From: Planctomicrobium piriforme
GTDB lineage: Bacteria; Planctomycetota; Planctomycetia; Planctomycetales; Planctomycetaceae
DNA length: 64,000 nt
Direction of reading: 5' to 3'
Assembly (NCBI RefSeq): GCF_900113665.1
Contig: NZ_FOQD01000014.1
Coordinates: 124,001 to 188,000, forward strand
Below the pieces are notes generated by a model, which saw only the letters and a program-made list of their open reading frames with translations, ran no database searches and had not been told where the DNA came from. Both the position numbers and the translations under genes were made by a program. Below, piece by piece: positions 51,586 to 60,049 of the stretch (position 1 is the stretch's first letter; the number at the start of each line of letters is the position of its first letter).

Positions 51586-53006
51586 GTCGACGCCGCGGAC
51601 TTCTGCGGCTGGGCAGACTTCTCTGCGGCTGGAACCTCGTAGCTGACCTGTTCGATGACCATCGCGCGGGGAGCGGTGCGATCCTGCTCGACGACTGCTT
51701 CGGTCAACTGCTTTTCGAGTCCGGCGGCAAATTTCTCGTCCGCCTGAGCCAGTTGTTCGTCTCCGTTGTTGCGAAGCTGCAGTGCCCGTTGCCGGTAGGC
51801 TTCGACCACTTGACGGTCGAACCGGCGGGAGGCTTCGTAGTCGGCAATGGCGTCGCCGAATTTGCCCGTCGCGAAGTAGGCATCTCCGCGAAGAGAATAG
51901 GTTTCGAAGCGGCGATCCAGAGCCAGTGCCCGGGTGCTGTCGGCAATTGCCTGCTCGTATTTCTCTTGCCGCATCGCCAGTTGTGCGCGGCCAGAGAGAG
52001 CCTGCGCGTGATCCGGCTTGAGGGTGAGGGCGTTCTGCAGCGAGCGTTCTGCTTCGGCCTGACGATCCTGCAACAGCAGGTGCCGTCCCCGTTCTGACCA
52101 GGCATCGGCGTCGCGAGTATTCCGGGCGATGCGCTGATTCAGCTCATCGAGTCCCCGCAGCCAGGCTGCGAAATGGAGATCAGCGTTGCAGGCGGCCTGA
52201 TCGTTGTTGGCCTTATGGGCTTCGGCGCGGCTGGCGTAGTGGACGATGGTGTCCGGCTGCAGCGCGATGGCGCTCGTGTAATCGGCGGCCGCTTCCGCAG
52301 GCCGGTTCAGCTTCAGATAGCAACGCCCCCGGTTCGACAGGGCGTTGATGTATTTGGGATCGAGTTCGAGCGTTTTGGTGAACGACGCCAGCGCTTCTTC
52401 CGTGCGGTTGAACTGCATCAGGGCGAAGCCGCGATTGTTGTGGGCGTCGACATAGTCGGCCTTGGCCCGGAGAGCGTTGTCGAAGTCCTTGATCCCTTCT
52501 TCGAAGTTCCCGAGCGCCACCTGGCACAGGCCGCGGTTGTTGTAGGGCTGCGGATACTGCAGATCGAGACCGATGGCGTCGCTAAAATCGGCGGAGGCGC
52601 GATCGTATTGCTGGCTCACCAGCAGGAAGTAGCCGCGGGTGTTGAGGAGCTTCGCGTTCCGCGGATCGAGGGCGATGGCCGAGGTCATGTCGTTGACGGC
52701 GGCGGCCGTCAGTTTCGCTTCAGCGAGAACCGACGCTCGTTTGAGATAGGCGTCAATCCGTTTCGGATTGGCGGTGATCGCCTGCGAGAGCAGTTGCACC
52801 GCCTGGTTGCCGTTTCTGGACTGAAGCTGGACGTCCGCGTCTTTCAGCAATTGATCGTAGTTGGGCGCGGGAACAGCGGCGGCGGGGCTGTTCGCGTTCT
52901 GGCCGGGAGCCTGGGCTGGGGCGTTTGCCGTGGAATTCGGCGCGGAAGTTTCTCCGCAGCCGGTCAGACAGCCAGAGACAATCAGCAACAGCGGCCAGCG
53001 TTTCAT
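51573..53006 (-). CDS. TPR repeat lipoprotein
   Basis: 477 aa. The lipoprotein signal KRWPLLLIVSGCLTGCG ends at lipobox LTGC (Cys17). A proline/alanine/asparagine-rich linker of about 30 residues is followed by about ten tetratricopeptide units (for example AYLKRASVLAEAKLTAAAVN, PYNNRGLCQVALGNFEEGIK, ALSNRGRCYLKLNRPAEAAA) and a charged tail ending EKSAQPQKSAASTQAK. It is a membrane-anchored protein-interaction scaffold; partners are unknown. A long leader region with three hairpins and a terminator lies upstream (53205-53340), suggesting possible attenuation. Confidence 0.88.
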   Translation of the reverse strand: MKRWPLLLIVSGCLTGCGETSAPNSTANAPAQAPGQNANSPAAAVPAPNYDQLLKDADVQLQSRNGNQAVQLLSQAITANPKRIDAYLKRASVLAEAKLTAAAVNDMTSAIALDPRNAKLLNTRGYFLLVSQQYDRASADFSDAIGLDLQYPQPYNNRGLCQVALGNFEEGIKDFDNALRAKADYVDAHNNRGFALMQFNRTEEALASFTKTLELDPKYINALSNRGRCYLKLNRPAEAAADYTSAIALQPDTIVHYASRAEAHKANNDQAACNADLHFAAWLRGLDELNQRIARNTRDADAWSERGRHLLLQDRQAEAERSLQNALTLKPDHAQALSGRAQLAMRQEKYEQAIADSTRALALDRRFETYSLRGDAYFATGKFGDAIADYEASRRFDRQVVEAYRQRALQLRNNGDEQLAQADEKFAAGLEKQLTEAVVEQDRTAPRAMVIEQVSYEVPAAEKSAQPQKSAASTQAK

Positions 53007-53204
53007 GACTCGTTCCCATCCATTGGTGCGAGAAGCCGACGCAACCGGTCTATTCCGGTTGCCGCCAGTTCGCCTGCAACAGGGGAAGTCCGTTCCCCTT
53101 GATATGGAGGGATTTTTACTCGCAGCGGCCGAAACGGGTCAACGTGAGTCCGCAGCGGGAGAGAAGCGGGTACGACACACCGGACACAGAAAAGACCGGG
53201 GTAT

Positions 53205-53247
53205 AAAAAAAGAGGCAGCCACCGGACGGGCCTGACCGGTGGCTGCT
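53205..53247 (-). terminator. Leftward intrinsic terminator upstream of the TPR gene
   Basis: The stem GCAGCCACCGG (53215-53225) pairs perfectly with CCGGTGGCTGC (53236-53246); on the minus strand it is followed by CTC and seven T's (53211-53205). It would stop a leftward transcript about 200 nt before the TPR lipoprotein start. Confidence 0.85.
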
Positions 53248-53340
53248 CAGAGTTGCTGTCAGTGCGGGCCAACGCTGACAGCAATGTCATTCTTGCCCGG
53301 AAATGGCGAGAATGCAAGCCCCTTTTTTCGCATATTTCGT
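53205..53340 (-). ncRNA. Putative small RNA or attenuating leader with three hairpins
   Basis: On the minus strand three hairpins follow each other: 53314-53288 (10-bp arms, one mismatch), 53284-53253 (TTGCTGTCAG arms, 10 bp) and the terminator 53246-53215. A leftward TACAAT (revcomp of 53353-53358) could be the -10, without a good -35. No coding frame is convincing here. Either a free ~120-nt sRNA or a regulated leader of the TPR gene; I cannot distinguish them, and no known family was recognised. Confidence 0.4.
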
Positions 53341-53715
53341 ATGCGATTCAAAATTGTAATTCGTTTTACACATGCGGCTTGCAGAGAACAGGTCGTACGC
53401 GAATGAGATTACAATTTTGTCAGCGGAATCCTTGATATGTCATCTATTTGCGACAAACTTGCAGCCTTTTGCGGCAGATGATTTTCGTCGCACAAGGCGA
53501 GCGCTGTACCGAGACGGAAAAGTCACCCACAGTCGCTTCAACTGAACCAGCGACCGTCTCGCAGGGTCAGAATGACTCCAGCAGGCCCCCGCACCGGCCC
53601 CGGACTGGACTCTCTTTGCCGAGTCCCGTAGAAACGCCCTTTCCATGTTTTGCCGCTGGCGTCGCCCCTCGTAACGGCGGCCCCGGCCGAACGCAGGCAG
53701 AAAGCGCTGATTCCG
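53341..53715. other. Intergenic region upstream of thrS
   Basis: A/T-richer segment near 53320-53460 followed by GC-rich leader. No T-box specifier structure or gene was recognised. It probably holds the thrS promoter. Confidence 0.45.
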
Positions 53716-55899
53716 ATGCAGATTCAACTCCCCGACGGCACCGTCAAAGATTACCCCGCCGGCTCGACCGCCCTCGACGTCGCCCGTTCCATTGGTGAAC
53801 GGCTCGCCAACGCGACCATTGCCGCCGAAGTCGAAGGGAAAATCGTCGACGCCACCCGACCGCTGTCCGAGTTGAGCGAAGCCGATCCGATTCCGCTCCG
53901 CCTGCTGACCACCAAAGATGCCGCAGCGCTCGGCGTGCTACGGCACTCCTGCGCCCACGTCATGGCCCGCGCGGTGATGCGGCTGTATGAAGGGGTCGGA
54001 CTCGCCTTCGGTCCCACCACCGGCAACGGCTTCTATTACGACTTCGACCTGCAGACTCCGATCAGCGAAGAAGACTTTCCCCGTATCGAAGCGGAGATGG
54101 AACAGATCGTCAAAGCGGCCGAACCGTTCGAACGCTTCTCGCTCGATCGGGAGGAAGCCATCAAGTTCGTCGGCGCTCTCGATCAGGAACTCAAAACCGA
54201 GCACATCGAAACCGGCCTCGCCGATCACCCGACTCTCAGCTTCTACCGCCAGGGTGAATTCGTTGACCTGTGCCGCGGCCCGCACATTCCAGATGCCGGG
54301 CGCATCAAGGCCTTCAAACTCGTCAGTGTCGCCGGCTCGTACTGGAAGGGGGATTCCAGCAAGAAGCACCTGCAACGTTTGTACGGCACCGCGTTCTTCG
54401 ACAAGAAAGACATGCAGGCTCACCTCGATCAGATCGAGGAAGCCAAACGCCGCGACCACCGCGTCCTCGGCAAGCAGCACGGCCTGTTCACCATCAGCAA
54501 CGACGTCGGCCAGGGGCTTTGCCTTTGGCTGCCGAAAGGGGCCACCGTCCGCGCCCTGCTCGAAGACTTCATCAAGCAGGAACTCCTCCGTCGCGGGTAT
54601 CAGCCGGTCTACTCCCCGCACGTCGGCCGCGTTGAGATGTACGAAACCAGCGGACACTTCCCCTACTACCGCGACGCCCAGTTCGCCCCCATCTTCGGGC
54701 ACCCGGCCGGGCAACTCGTCGACTACTGGAAGCAGTGCCTCACCTCAGGCGAACTCAGCGAAAAGTTCGAAACCGATTTTCTGGCGACCAGCAAAGACCT
54801 GTGCTGCCCGTTTGAGGACTATCCCAAATCGAACGGTAAAGACGAGAAGCTCGCGTACCTGAGTAAGTGGGAACGTCAGCAGGAACGCTACCTGCTCAAG
54901 CCGATGAACTGTCCGCATCACGTGCAGATGTACAAGGCGATGCCCCGCTCGTACCGCGATCTGCCGGTGCGGCTGGCAGAGTTCGGCACCGTGTATCGGC
55001 ACGAACAGTCCGGCGAACTCAACGGCATGCTCCGCGTCCGCGGCCTCACCCAGGACGATGCCCACCTGTTCTGTACTCCTGAGCAAGTCGAGCAGGAATT
55101 CAAGGACACCCTCGACCTCGTCAAGTACGTTCTCAGCAGCGTCGGTCTCGAAGACTATCGTGTGCAGCTCTCGAAGCGCGATCCCAATTCCGACAAGTAC
55201 GTCGGCTCACCGGAATTGTGGAATAACGCCGAAAGCACTCTGCGAAAAGTTCTGGTCGAGAGCGGGCTCAACTTCACCGAGTGCGAAGGGGAAGCCGCCT
55301 TCTACGGCCCGAAGGCCGACTTTATGGTCCGCGATGCCATCGGCCGCGAATGGCAGCTCGGCACCGTGCAGCTCGACTACAACCTGCCGGAGCGCTTCAA
55401 GCTCGAGTACGTTGGCGCGGATAACGCGACCCATCGTCCGGTGATGATTCACCGCGCGCCGTTCGGCTCGATGGAACGCTTCGTCGGGATGCTCATCGAG
55501 CACTTCGCCGCCGCCTTCCCCCTCTGGCTTGCCCCGGAACAGGTGCGCATCCTCGGCCTCAACGACGAAATGCTCCCCTACTGCGAAGACATCAAGAAGC
55601 AACTGCAACAAGCCGGCTTCCGCGCGACCGTCGATCACCAGTCGGCGAACGTCAAAAAGAAAATCCGCGACGCGCAGCTCGATCTCATCCCCTACATGCT
55701 CGTCGTCGGCCCAAAAGACCGCGACCAGGGAGGCGTTTCCGTCCGCGACCGCATCGAAGGCGACCTCGGCTTCATGACCCTGCCAGATGCCCTCGCCAAA
55801 CTCACCGAGGAACGCGACACCCGTAAAATCCGCCAGGCGGTGAAACGCACCTTCACAGGGCTAGGCACCAGCGAAACCGAGAGCGCCAGCGAGTATTGA
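53716..55899 (+). CDS. thrS: Threonyl-tRNA synthetase
   Basis: Class II synthetase charging tRNA-Thr. Domains in order: TGS (IQLPDGTVKDYPAGSTALDV), editing domain with HSCAHVMARAVMRLY, FYRQGEFVDLCRGPHIPDAG, catalytic core (LKPMNCPHHVQMYK, YRHEQSGELNGMLRVRGLTQ, HRAPFGSMERFVGMLIEHFA) and the anticodon-binding domain at the end. ATG 53716 gives 727 aa, longer than the usual ~640, largely because of a ~65-residue insertion at about residues 320-390 (from FAPIFGHPAGQLVDYWKQCL to LAYLSKWERQQE). The start has no strong ribosome site. Confidence 0.96.
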   Translation: MQIQLPDGTVKDYPAGSTALDVARSIGERLANATIAAEVEGKIVDATRPLSELSEADPIPLRLLTTKDAAALGVLRHSCAHVMARAVMRLYEGVGLAFGPTTGNGFYYDFDLQTPISEEDFPRIEAEMEQIVKAAEPFERFSLDREEAIKFVGALDQELKTEHIETGLADHPTLSFYRQGEFVDLCRGPHIPDAGRIKAFKLVSVAGSYWKGDSSKKHLQRLYGTAFFDKKDMQAHLDQIEEAKRRDHRVLGKQHGLFTISNDVGQGLCLWLPKGATVRALLEDFIKQELLRRGYQPVYSPHVGRVEMYETSGHFPYYRDAQFAPIFGHPAGQLVDYWKQCLTSGELSEKFETDFLATSKDLCCPFEDYPKSNGKDEKLAYLSKWERQQERYLLKPMNCPHHVQMYKAMPRSYRDLPVRLAEFGTVYRHEQSGELNGMLRVRGLTQDDAHLFCTPEQVEQEFKDTLDLVKYVLSSVGLEDYRVQLSKRDPNSDKYVGSPELWNNAESTLRKVLVESGLNFTECEGEAAFYGPKADFMVRDAIGREWQLGTVQLDYNLPERFKLEYVGADNATHRPVMIHRAPFGSMERFVGMLIEHFAAAFPLWLAPEQVRILGLNDEMLPYCEDIKKQLQQAGFRATVDHQSANVKKKIRDAQLDLIPYMLVVGPKDRDQGGVSVRDRIEGDLGFMTLPDALAKLTEERDTRKIRQAVKRTFTGLGTSETESASEY

Positions 55900-56175
55900 G
55901 GAGTCCAGAGTCGAGGGACCAGAGTCCAGTGCCAGACGGGGGGAGGAGTGCTGAGTGGAAGACTCCATTCCCCTCACCGCCGTTCGCGCTGTCCGAATTT
56001 TTGGGGCGACGGTGGAATTGATTTATCATTGGGCCATTGGGGAGACGTGAGACCCGAGACCCGAGACTTGAGGGGCAGGAGTTGAATTTCGATCTTTCCC
56101 TCAGGCCTCAAGCCTCAAGCCTGATCCCTCTTTCAGGCACTGGACACTCGTCACTGGACACTCGACTCTTTTCTC
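55900..56175. repeat. Compound intergenic repeat element
   Basis: Modules: gagtccagagtcgagggacc; attgggccattggggagacg; gtgagacccgagacccgaga then cttgaggggcagg; cctcaggcctcaagcctcaa then gcctgatccctctttc; cactggacactcgtcactgg. It fills the whole convergent gap between thrS and the repeat surface protein gene. Confidence 0.92.
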
Positions 56176-56178
56176 GAC

Positions 56179-57732
56179 TCACACAATCCTGATCGTCTTC
56201 GTCACCGCCGCGCTCGTGCCCCCCTCGCCGTCGGTGAGGATCGCACGAATCGTTCTGGCCGCAGTCACCGGAGCGGTCAAAGTACTCTTGAAAGTGATGT
56301 TTCGCAGTAGAGTTTGCACGGCTTGAGGTGTTGCATTGGAGTTGAATGTCACATTCAGCCCCACCTTATTCGTACCGCCTGTGAACGTGCCGATCACCAC
56401 GCCGCCATAGGTGACGTTTGTGCCCTGGACACCGATCTTCCCGGCCCCAATTCCCAAATTGCGAATCGAGAGAACGTCGGTGGACTGCGCATTCGCACTG
56501 ATCGCGATCGTCAGTTTTCCGCCTGCGAAATTGGGCGAATCCGAATCGCTGACCGTTGCGTCGTAGTCAACGAGAATGGGTTGGCCCGTCGCAGCGGAGT
56601 AATTGACCGTTCCGGCGAAAACGCCCACCTGAGGGGGAGCATTTTCAATCCTGATGGTCTTTGTGAGGGCGCTACTCACTCCGCCGTCGCCGTCATCGAA
56701 AACGACTCGCACCGTTCGCGGCAAGGATGACCGGTCAACTGCATCATTGCTGAATTGGATATTTCGAAGCACCGCCTGCGACGCATCGACCTTTGCCAAA
56801 ACATTAAACCTGATCGTCAGTGAAACATTGTTTGTACCGCCGCTCCAGGCGCCGATGATGCTTCCCCCGTAAGTCACGTTCGTTCCATCGATCCCAACCT
56901 GGCCATGCGCGATTCCCTGGTTTCGGATGGAGAGGATGTCGCTCGCCTGGGCATTGGTGCCGATCTTGACTGTCAGGAGCGCCCCGTTCAGATCGGTCAT
57001 ATCGACATCAGTGATCGTGGCATCGCCATCCAGTATCACCGGCGTTTGACCAGTGAACGCCACCGCGCCGCCAAAATTCGCAAGAACTGGGGGATCGTTA
57101 ATCGGCCTGATTTCTAAGGACTTGCCCAAGGCTGCGCTCGTGCCGCCGTCGCCATCGGAAATTTGAAACGACAAACTCCGAATCGTCTCAGGCGGGCTGT
57201 CGCTGGGATTGCTGAAACCGATCGTCCGGATGAGAGCCTGTGCCGAAGTAGTATTCGAATTGGCGTTGAATGTGACCGTCAATGACATCGTGTCCGCACC
57301 TGTGTACACGCCGCCGCTCCAAGTGCCGATCGCAGTCCCGCCGTAAGTCACATTCGGGCCGCTGAGTCCGATCTGGCCGTCGGCAGTCCCCTGGTTTTGA
57401 ATCGACAGCAGATCACCCGTTCGGGCGCCCGAGAGTTTGACGACCAGCATGCCGCCGTCGAAATTCGCCGAATCCACGTCGGTGACAGTTCCCCCTTTGG
57501 CCAAGAGAACGGGAGGTTGATTCTCGGTGTAAATCGCTGCCTGCCCGCCAATTGTCGCGAGCTTCGGAGCGTGGTTTCCACCTGCCAACAGAACCCTGGC
57601 TTCCAACGACTGCGCCGCAGCAGAGAAACTAATTCCCGCGGTTCGCCGCCGTCCGGAAAGGGGCCGCAACCAGAACTGGACAATGCGCCGAGTCAGCCAA
57701 CCAGATTGAATCATCATTTTTGCCCGCCACAT
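56179..57732 (-). CDS. LEPR-XLL-like surface protein with three long repeats
   Basis: About 517 aa from ATG 57732; ATG 57717 or 57714 after GGCGGG are equally possible, and the frame open to 57906 is probably not used. After a basic N-terminus comes SAAAQSLEARVLLAGG, a variant of the LEPR-XLL signature of planctomycete extracellular proteins. Three homologous units of about 130-145 residues follow, each with NFDGG/NFAGG-type starts (GGMLVVKLSGARTGDLLSIQ), NVTYGGTAIGTWSGG, and DGDGGTSAALGK ends, like cadherin/VCBS-type beta-sandwich repeats. It ends directly after the third repeat with no dockerin or sorting domain. Secreted adhesive or structural role inferred. Confidence 0.82.
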   Translation of the reverse strand: MWRAKMMIQSGWLTRRIVQFWLRPLSGRRRTAGISFSAAAQSLEARVLLAGGNHAPKLATIGGQAAIYTENQPPVLLAKGGTVTDVDSANFDGGMLVVKLSGARTGDLLSIQNQGTADGQIGLSGPNVTYGGTAIGTWSGGVYTGADTMSLTVTFNANSNTTSAQALIRTIGFSNPSDSPPETIRSLSFQISDGDGGTSAALGKSLEIRPINDPPVLANFGGAVAFTGQTPVILDGDATITDVDMTDLNGALLTVKIGTNAQASDILSIRNQGIAHGQVGIDGTNVTYGGSIIGAWSGGTNNVSLTIRFNVLAKVDASQAVLRNIQFSNDAVDRSSLPRTVRVVFDDGDGGVSSALTKTIRIENAPPQVGVFAGTVNYSAATGQPILVDYDATVSDSDSPNFAGGKLTIAISANAQSTDVLSIRNLGIGAGKIGVQGTNVTYGGVVIGTFTGGTNKVGLNVTFNSNATPQAVQTLLRNITFKSTLTAPVTAARTIRAILTDGEGGTSAAVTKTIRIV

Positions 57733-57998
57733 GTTTAATAACAACAATTCGAATCTTAACGGCCGTGCATTATTTTTGAATGGACTGCGTCGCAAGCGGG
57801 GATGTGGCCGCAGGTTCAGAAACGGCGCAAAGATTAGGGTTGGGACGACTTCCCACCACGTCTTGCTTCTGAACAATGCAAGTTGTTGTCCTCGCCGATT
57901 CGCCAATCGAAAGCGAGATCATGTGCCGAGCCGATTTTTAAGGCAAGGGCGGACGCTCACACATCAAGTATGTGGCTCAACTGAGTGAGGTCAAGCAG
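57733..57998. other. Intergenic region, no gene seen
   Basis: 266 bp between the surface protein and methyltransferase genes; A/T-rich at 57733-57780 (possible promoter of the surface protein gene on the minus strand). No gene is supported. Confidence 0.45.
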
Positions 57999-58838
57999 CT
58001 ACCCTCTCTTCACCTCGCCCCCTACCTGCACGATCAGGGGAAACCCGAACAACGTCGTTTCGTCATCCGCCAGTTGCTTTAGCTCGGCGGCGACCGTGTC
58101 GACCTCTGCTTGCTCAGCCAGTTGTTCTCGCACCAGTTCCGGGGCGAATTCGACGAATGTCATCCACAACAGCCGTTTGACTTCACCACGCAGCGCCAGC
58201 ACAAAGTTGCTGTGTACGTTCAGGCGGTAAAAGCCGGCCTCGCGGAACAGTCGATGCAGCGAGGCGCCGAGGTCGAAGTTCTCGCCACGTCGTCGGCCCA
58301 GTTCTTCATTTAGACGGAAGAATTCGGACATCCCATGCGCAGGCGGGTCGCAGAGCCAGTGTCCCAAGTCCATTTCTTCACAGAGCACCTGACCGCCTGG
58401 CTTCACCAGCGAACGCATCGCCTTCAGGGCCTCGAGAGGGTGCGTCAGATGCATCAGCACAAGCCGGCAACACGCAATGTCGAAAGACTGCTCAGGGAGC
58501 TTCGGGGAATACGCGTCCGCCACCTCAAATTCGATATTCGTGAGCCCGCGGCGCGCGGCCTGGCGTCGGGCTTCTTCGATCTGCCCAGGACTGTTATCGA
58601 TACCGACGACGGAGCCGGTGGGCCCCACCTGTTCGGCGACCCAGCACGCAATGTTGCCGCTGCCGCAACCGAACTCGATCACCCGTTGACCTGCCGTGAG
58701 CCCAGCCCGACGGAACATCGCCTCGGTGCCTGGCCCATAGACTTCATGCAAAAGCCGCAGCCGCTCCACGTCGCTGCCGCCGGTCGAGAGAATATAGTGC
58801 TCGGCCGGTTTTGATCTTTCGCTCGCGGGCGAACTCAC
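57999..58838 (-). CDS. Class I SAM-dependent methyltransferase
   Basis: 279 aa. The SAM motif is VIEFGCGSGNIACWVAEQVG, motif II VVGIDNSPGQIEEARRQA, then FEVADAYSPKLPEQSFDIAC and the post-motif LVKPGGQVLCEEMDLG. Overall like the UbiE/Methyltransf_11 and _25 groups; the substrate is unknown. It starts with GTG at 58838, overlapping the stop of the upstream gene in GTGA, so translation is coupled to the exported 224-aa protein. A C-terminal helical extension of about 100 residues is unrecognised. Confidence 0.9.
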   Translation of the reverse strand: MSSPASERSKPAEHYILSTGGSDVERLRLLHEVYGPGTEAMFRRAGLTAGQRVIEFGCGSGNIACWVAEQVGPTGSVVGIDNSPGQIEEARRQAARRGLTNIEFEVADAYSPKLPEQSFDIACCRLVLMHLTHPLEALKAMRSLVKPGGQVLCEEMDLGHWLCDPPAHGMSEFFRLNEELGRRRGENFDLGASLHRLFREAGFYRLNVHSNFVLALRGEVKRLLWMTFVEFAPELVREQLAEQAEVDTVAAELKQLADDETTLFGFPLIVQVGGEVKRG

Positions 58839-59509
58839 TTCTCCGGCTCCTCTTTCGTGGTCTTCTTCTTTTTCTTGACAGGCTTCTCAGGCGGAGCTTT
58901 AAAGCCCTCTTTCTTGTGAATGATGACCATGCCGATCCGCTTCTTATCGAATTCGTCCTTGTCGATGACGACTTCATCGCCTGGCAACACCATGGTGAGA
59001 TCGTGCGAGATGATGGCCGACAGCTTGTCTTTGTTCCAGTCTGCAATCTTCACCTGCACGTCGCCGACAGGCACAACTTGTCGTTCGGTCGAACCCGGCT
59101 GCGGCGGCAGGCGGTACGAGTCGTAGCTCCGCACCACGATCGGTGAAACGCTGGTCAAGATCCCGTGCAGTACGAAGTTGGACTCGGCTCCGCTGAGATC
59201 ATGCACGATCGGCTTTTGCAGGTCCGTCCGGGCGAAAACACAGAGCCAACCGTTTTCCAGCCGGTTGTCCACTTTGGTTCCGCCGACTCCCACTGTCAGG
59301 CCTGGCTGCAACAGCTTTGGATCGAACGGCGCACTGACATGGACGATTGTCCCAGGCCGCAAGGGTACGAACACGTTCTGCCCGTCGTACTCCATCACGA
59401 AGCCCTCAGGCGTCGGGGAAACATACTTCCCGATCGCCTTCTTCGGAGGATCTTGAGCAGCCCCCAGCGAGGGGCACAGCAACACCAGCAAACAAGCAAT
59501 TCGCAACAT
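58835..59509 (-). CDS. Exported hypothetical protein with lysine-rich tail
   Basis: 224 aa. A signal peptide (LRIACLLVLLCPSLGAAQ) is followed by a mostly beta-strand body (KYVSPTPEGFVMEYDGQNVF, VGVGGTKVDNRLENGWLCVF, DLTMVLPGDEVVIDKDEFD) and a charged tail, PPEKPVKKKKKTTKEEPEK. No recognised domain. It is likely periplasmic. The stop codon overlaps the start of the methyltransferase gene. Possibly a planctomycete-specific family; function unknown. Confidence 0.82.
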   Translation of the reverse strand: MLRIACLLVLLCPSLGAAQDPPKKAIGKYVSPTPEGFVMEYDGQNVFVPLRPGTIVHVSAPFDPKLLQPGLTVGVGGTKVDNRLENGWLCVFARTDLQKPIVHDLSGAESNFVLHGILTSVSPIVVRSYDSYRLPPQPGSTERQVVPVGDVQVKIADWNKDKLSAIISHDLTMVLPGDEVVIDKDEFDKKRIGMVIIHKKEGFKAPPEKPVKKKKKTTKEEPEK

Positions 59510-59639
59510 CGTTAGGCCCTGACACTGTCGTAGGAGTCATACAATTCCCACACCAGCATACAGGACGAAGCCGGTCTGCTCCATTCATTTTTGACGGTGT
59601 CTGGAACCCAGACTCAGGACAATGCAGCAAAGACGGCGA

Positions 59640-59837
59640 CTAAACCAGGCGGTTCTTCTCAGTCCGTTCGATCATGACGACGACTCCATCCTGCACGACC
59701 AGCGTAACGTGGCCGTAGCGCAGGCCTTCCAGGGCCTGTTCGATTTGTTGCAGCGGATACTTGGACCGCGCTTTCGCCCGTCGGCCATCGGTTGAGGCGG
59801 CAGCTGTTGTCTCCACGATCGTGCGTTCCACTGTCAT
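59640..59837 (-). CDS. YezD-like (DUF2292) small protein
   Basis: 65 aa from ATG 59837. The C-terminal half, YPLQQIEQALEGLRYGHVTL then VVQDGVVVMIERTEKNRL, matches the pattern of the YezD/DUF2292 family, small proteins of unknown role found in many bacteria, some near sulfur metabolism genes (family knowledge, not visible here). GTG 59831 with GAGGA 6 nt upstream may be the true start. The open frame up to 59996 is not needed. Isolated gene between the exported hypothetical and DUF1501 genes. Confidence 0.75.
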   Translation of the reverse strand: MTVERTIVETTAAASTDGRRAKARSKYPLQQIEQALEGLRYGHVTLVVQDGVVVMIERTEKNRLV

Positions 59838-60049
59838 TCCTCGCAAGTACGGGTCCGAATCAACACTAAGTCTGGTCACATCTGGAAAGCACGGTCCTGT
59901 CACTTCGATCAGGCGGCCTTCCGCTTCTCTTCGGCCCGCTGCGGAGTCAGACCGCATCTCATGAACGTGTCGCGTCCTGGCGGCGCTAAAATTCAAGCAT
60001 TCCTAAACGTGCTGCGTCCATACTCCGCGACAATTCCCCGGGATCGGGG

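Noticed and set aside
53003..53317. 104-codon minus-strand frame covering the hairpin region
   Set aside because: It reads straight through three hairpins and a terminator and overlaps the TPR gene start in another frame; no ribosome site.
53341..53715. T-box leader of thrS
   Set aside because: No T-box consensus or antiterminator hairpin was found; the only terminator nearby faces the other way.
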